A DNA stretch of 64,000 nt, from assembly GCF_000760735.1 (NCBI RefSeq), contig NZ_JMEX01000008.1, forward strand, positions 900,018 through 964,017. The letters are read 5' to 3'. The notes under the pieces were generated by a model. It was not told where the DNA came from, made no database searches, and was given only the letters and a program-made list of their open reading frames with translations. The stretch is from Rhodococcoides fascians A44A. Its GTDB lineage: Bacteria; Actinomycetota; Actinomycetes; Mycobacteriales; Mycobacteriaceae. A program made the position numbers and the translations under genes. Each line of letters opens with the position of its first letter. Positions within the stretch are counted from its first letter, which is position 1. Of this stretch, positions 61,441 to 64,000 are shown in pieces.

Positions 61441-61477
61441 TCGGGCGTGACCGAACGACACATTCGGTCACGCCCGA
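61441..61477 (+). terminator. Terminator after the queuosine transporter gene
   Basis: A perfect 15-base stem, TCGGGCGTGACCGAA (61441-61455) with TTCGGTCACGCCCGA (61463-61477), and a seven-base loop, 25 bases after the stop. It ends the gluQ/transporter unit. Confidence 0.88.
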
Positions 61478-61508
61478 ACTCGTCCGTGCACCTTCCCGCG
61501 CCTATTGA

Positions 61509-61524
61509 GCCATTGACAAATGGC
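61509..61524. promoter_or_regulatory. Candidate operator/promoter of the SDR-diiron-monooxygenase operon
   Basis: GCCATT-GACA-AATGGC is a perfect 6-base dyad. It includes TTGACA, a possible -35 element, 24 bases before the SDR start. A TATGAG follows after 14 bases, which is short for a standard promoter. Confidence 0.4.
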
Positions 61525-61547
61525 ACAATCAGTATGAGTCTGAACGA

Positions 61548-62363
61548 ATGAATCCGTCGTACAACGCTCGTGCCGTGGTGACCGGAGCGGGCAGTGGCAT
61601 CGGCCGTGCGTTTGCGCTCGAACTCGCGAAGCGAGGTGGTGAGGTGATTTGCGCCGATATTTCCCTGACGCGCGCCGAGGAGACCGCTGCTCTCATCGGC
61701 GACAAAGCGCATGCGGTGAAGTGCGATGTCTCTCGACGTGAGCAGGTCGAGGACCTTGCCTTGTTCGCAGAACTGACCCTCGGCCGTCCTCCGACTCTCG
61801 TGATCAACAATGCGGGCGTCGGGATCGGTGGCACACCTGTCGGCGATATCGGGTTCGAGGACTGGAACTGGGCGCTGGGGATCAATCTCTGGGGAGTGAT
61901 CCACGGATGCGAGATCTTCGCGCCTGCAATGAAGGCGGTCGGCGAGGGCGGGTTCATCAATGTCGCGTCCGCAGCCGGATTCGGTGCTGCGCCGTTGATG
62001 GCGCCGTACAACGTGGGGAAGGCCGGCGTGATCTCGCTGTCGGAGACCATGGCTGCCGAAGGCGTGCGAGTCACCGTGCTGTGTCCGACGTTCGTGAAGA
62101 CGAATGTCGCCAAGGACGGACGTATCACCGCTGCCGGCAACAAGATCGCCGAAACACTGATGCGCACGACGGGGTTCACGCCGGAGAAGGTCACGGTCGA
62201 CACCTTGAACAAGTACGACCGCGGACGCCTCTACGTCGTGCCGCAGATCGACGCCAAGGTCATCTGGCGCCTCAAGCGCATCGCCCCTGCGCTCTACACC
62301 CGAACGCTCGGGTTGCTCGCTCGGTTCGCACCACAGGAAACCACACAGGAAGCAGGAGTCTGA
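61548..62363 (+). CDS. Short-chain dehydrogenase/reductase
   Basis: A 271-residue classical SDR with the cofactor motif VVTGAGSGIGRAFALELAKRGGEVICADISLT (Asp at the adenosine position suggests NAD), NNAGVG, the catalytic Ser in NVASAAGF and YNVGK for Tyr-Lys. The basic C-terminal part (KVIWRLKRIAPALYTRTLGLLARF) resembles SDRs beside flavin monooxygenases in mycobacteria, such as the mymA region. It starts the operon with the ferritin-like protein (one base gap) and the monooxygenase. It may oxidize alcohols produced by the oxygenases or supply reduced substrate. Confidence 0.87.
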   Translation: MNPSYNARAVVTGAGSGIGRAFALELAKRGGEVICADISLTRAEETAALIGDKAHAVKCDVSRREQVEDLALFAELTLGRPPTLVINNAGVGIGGTPVGDIGFEDWNWALGINLWGVIHGCEIFAPAMKAVGEGGFINVASAAGFGAAPLMAPYNVGKAGVISLSETMAAEGVRVTVLCPTFVKTNVAKDGRITAAGNKIAETLMRTTGFTPEKVTVDTLNKYDRGRLYVVPQIDAKVIWRLKRIAPALYTRTLGLLARFAPQETTQEAGV

Positions 62364-62364
62364 C

Positions 62365-63285
62365 ATGGCATTCGACTTCGACGAGATGCTCGTCAAGATC
62401 AAGGACAAGCAGTGGGCGTTGGCCGACATCGACTGGGACGCACCGGGAGCGGAGACCATCGGTCCTGAACTCTGGACCAAGCTGAAGCCGTTCATGTCGG
62501 ACCTGATGTGGATCGAGAACGTCGGCGCCCGCGGCTTCGCGGCCATGGCGAAGAAGGCTCCGACGGACACCTTGAAGGAGATCTACACCTACTTCCACGC
62601 AGAGGAACAGAAACACGCCAACGCCGAACTCGCACTGATGCGGCGGTGGGGCATGCTCGACGGCGACGAGATCCCTCAGCCCAATGTCAACGTCAAACTC
62701 GTCATCGACTGGCTGGACAAGTACTCGGATCAGACGTCACTCGCCGTGCTCGGGACCGTCATCCCGATGCTCGAGGTCGCACTCGACGGCGCACTGGTCA
62801 AGTTCATCGTCGACGAGATCGACGACCCGGTCTGCCAGGAGGTCTTCAAGAAGATCAACTCCGACGAATCACGCCATCTTGCAGTCGATTTCCAGGTCAT
62901 CGAACTCCTGGGGCACGCGACGATGCGCAAGATCCTGGTGGAGACCGTCGGAGCCTGGATGAATCCGTCGCTGATCATCGGCACCCTCCGCTACATCCCA
63001 CTGCTGAACAAGATGCGCGACAACATCGTGGCCATGGGTGTCGACGAGGAACGCCTCTACACCGCGATGCGGAGGTTCAAGAAGGTCGGCGAGAGAAGCG
63101 AATTCCCGAAGCGTCTGCCCATGTACCGCTTCATCAGCTGGCACTCCGGCGTCGTCATCAACCGCGCGCACCCGTACCACAAGTTCGCCGACGCCCTGGT
63201 CCGAGCAACGGCCAAGTACCCGAAGAAGCTGCTGCGCCCCCAGCCGACCTGGTCGAAGGAACTCACCTACGAGCCAGTCGCATGA
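62365..63285 (+). CDS. Ferritin-like diiron protein
   Basis: A 306-residue four-helix-bundle protein of the ferritin-like superfamily. Candidate diiron ligands are the Glu residues in MWIENVGARGF, EEQKHANAE and INSDESRHLAVDFQV, with histidines in EEQKH and ESRH; this E-x-x-H pattern twice is typical of diiron carboxylate enzymes. Its position between an SDR and a flavin monooxygenase suggests an oxidative reaction on a lipid or alkane-like substrate. The name of the reaction is unknown. The ATG overlaps the next gene by four bases at its end. Confidence 0.8.
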   Translation: MAFDFDEMLVKIKDKQWALADIDWDAPGAETIGPELWTKLKPFMSDLMWIENVGARGFAAMAKKAPTDTLKEIYTYFHAEEQKHANAELALMRRWGMLDGDEIPQPNVNVKLVIDWLDKYSDQTSLAVLGTVIPMLEVALDGALVKFIVDEIDDPVCQEVFKKINSDESRHLAVDFQVIELLGHATMRKILVETVGAWMNPSLIIGTLRYIPLLNKMRDNIVAMGVDEERLYTAMRRFKKVGERSEFPKRLPMYRFISWHSGVVINRAHPYHKFADALVRATAKYPKKLLRPQPTWSKELTYEPVA

Positions 63286-64000
63286 GCGAAACACCGCACT
63301 CGTTCCCGCACGCTCCACTCCCGTCCCATGGGTCATTCCAGCAGGCTCCACTCCCGCTCGATGTAGCCATCATCGGCGGCGGCTTCGCCGGGATCGGTAC
63401 CGCAATTCGACTCAAGCAGAAGCGAATCGAGAACCTTGCCATCTTCGAGCGGGGATCGGCTCCGGGCGGCACGTGGCGTGACAACACCTACCCCGGCGCG
63501 GCGTGTGACATCCCGTCGAGGCTGTACTCGTACAGTTTCGCCCCGAATCCGGATTGGTCGCACACGTATTCCGGTAGCGCCGAGATCCTGAAGTACATCG
63601 AGCGGATGGTCGACGATTTCGCCCTGCGTCCGATGCTGCGCTTCGGGCACAACGTCACCGGTGTCCATTGGGACGAGGCATCGTCACTGTGGGAGGTCAC
63701 GTTCGACGATCACCCCTCGGTACGTGCACGGTCTGTCGTCATGGCGTCGGGGCCGTTGGCGAACGTCAGCTTCCCGGGCATCCGCGGCCTCGACACGTAC
63801 GAGGGCCACAAGATCCACAGCGCTCGTTGGGATCACGAGTTCGACTTCACCGGCAAGAAGGTGGCCGTCATCGGGACCGGGGCGTCGGGTGTTCAGATCG
63901 TGCCGGAGCTGGTCAAGGTGGCGCAGTCGGTCAAGGTCTTCCAGCGCACGCCGGGCTGGGCACTCCCCCGCACCAATCTGACCACTCGTCAGACCACCAA
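63282..64000 (+). CDS. Flavin-containing monooxygenase (Baeyer-Villiger type), 3' end missing
   Basis: The first 239 residues of an FAD/NADPH monooxygenase; the frame runs past the window. The FAD motif is VAIIGGGFAGIGTAIRLKQ, then GSAPGGTWRDNTYPGAACDIPSRLYSYSF, and the Baeyer-Villiger fingerprint appears as YEGHKIHSARW (Phe replaced by Tyr). The NADPH motif is KVAVIGTGASGVQIVPEL. The N-terminal 26 residues (SFPHAPLPSHG and SFQQAPLPLD) are encoded by two degenerate copies of the dispersed repeat and precede the normal start of the FAD fold. The ATG overlaps the preceding stop. AlmA-like enzymes of this type oxidize long-chain alkanes or ketones. Confidence 0.88.
   Translation, partial: MSETPHSFPHAPLPSHGSFQQAPLPLDVAIIGGGFAGIGTAIRLKQKRIENLAIFERGSAPGGTWRDNTYPGAACDIPSRLYSYSFAPNPDWSHTYSGSAEILKYIERMVDDFALRPMLRFGHNVTGVHWDEASSLWEVTFDDHPSVRARSVVMASGPLANVSFPGIRGLDTYEGHKIHSARWDHEFDFTGKKVAVIGTGASGVQIVPELVKVAQSVKVFQRTPGWALPRTNLTTRQTT
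63303..63357 (+). repeat. Two degenerate repeat copies in the monooxygenase N-terminus
   Basis: The copies are 63303-63326 (containing CACGCTCCACTCCCG) and 63334-63357 (containing CAGCAGGCTCCACTCCCGC). They are in frame and encode part of the N-terminal extension. The second copy contains the CATTCC and GCAGGCTCCACTCC parts of the repeat, with an extra two bases between. Confidence 0.75.

Overview
The window is GC-rich chromosomal DNA from a mycolic-acid-type actinobacterium, most likely Rhodococcus or a close relative. The grounds are a complete yrbE-mce operon, an actinobacterial integration host factor (mIHF), a MurT/GatD pair, GTG and 4-bp-overlap starts throughout, a small bacterial SRP RNA, and a gene order that follows Mycobacterium tuberculosis Rv3712-Rv3722c over both flanks. 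No plasmid, phage or transposase gene is visible.

Layout. 1-3.9 kb: a dipeptide/oligopeptide ABC transporter operon (dppBCDF type, first gene cut by the window edge). 4.1-6.4 kb: a small SHOCT membrane protein and a LysR/EamA divergent pair. 6.5-14.3 kb: a conserved core block (murT-gatD, recR-ybaB, SRPBCC protein, FAD oxidase plus cyclopropane-synthase-like methyltransferase). This matches Rv3712-Rv3720, except that a siderophore-interacting protein and a TetR gene occupy the place of the amidase. 14.3-46.2 kb: about 32 kb that, as I remember H37Rv, is absent between Rv3720 and dnaX. It carries three DUF2236 oxygenase-like genes (two divergent from TetR regulators), an acyl-CoA-binding protein, a YdeP-type molybdopterin oxidoreductase, acyl-CoA and aldehyde dehydrogenases with a GntR regulator, and a tandem-TetR (Mce3R-like) regulator. 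It also holds an echA-fadD-yrbEAB-mceABCDEF-mas operon, mIHF, a K+/H+ antiporter pair, a second GntR and fadB-fadA, so the theme is lipid uptake and beta-oxidation. 46.3-56.4 kb: the conserved core resumes (dnaX, HhH-GPD, transglutaminase, phoU, secreted lipase, TetR/MFS efflux pair, aspartate aminotransferase, ffs, tRNA-Ser). 56.4-64 kb: hydroxybutyrate-dehydrogenase-like SDR plus MHS transporter with a LysR, gluQ plus a queuosine-precursor transporter, and an SDR/diiron/flavin-monooxygenase operon cut by the right edge.

The least ordinary content is not a single gene. (1) A dispersed short repeat (core GCAGGCTCCACTCCTGC) occurs as tandem arrays and inside long palindromes at convergent gene ends. 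It also lies in frame within proteins: an 11-residue tandem repeat forms a TetR C-terminus, and related sequence forms an acyl-CoA dehydrogenase insert and a monooxygenase N-terminus. (2) An 18-bp perfect inverted repeat contains the start codons of two divergent genes, so both proteins begin MRSQ from apparently leaderless promoters. (3) The MurT protein seems to have lost its zinc-ribbon cysteines. (4) A tandem-domain TetR regulator sits divergently beside a fatty-acid-linked mce operon.

No gene-free stretch exceeds 300 bases. The largest gaps (3867-4085, 11340-11591, 39167-39400, 45632-45925) contain terminators, promoter-like sequence or repeats, as listed. Gene-family names come from reading the translated sequences; no database search was possible.
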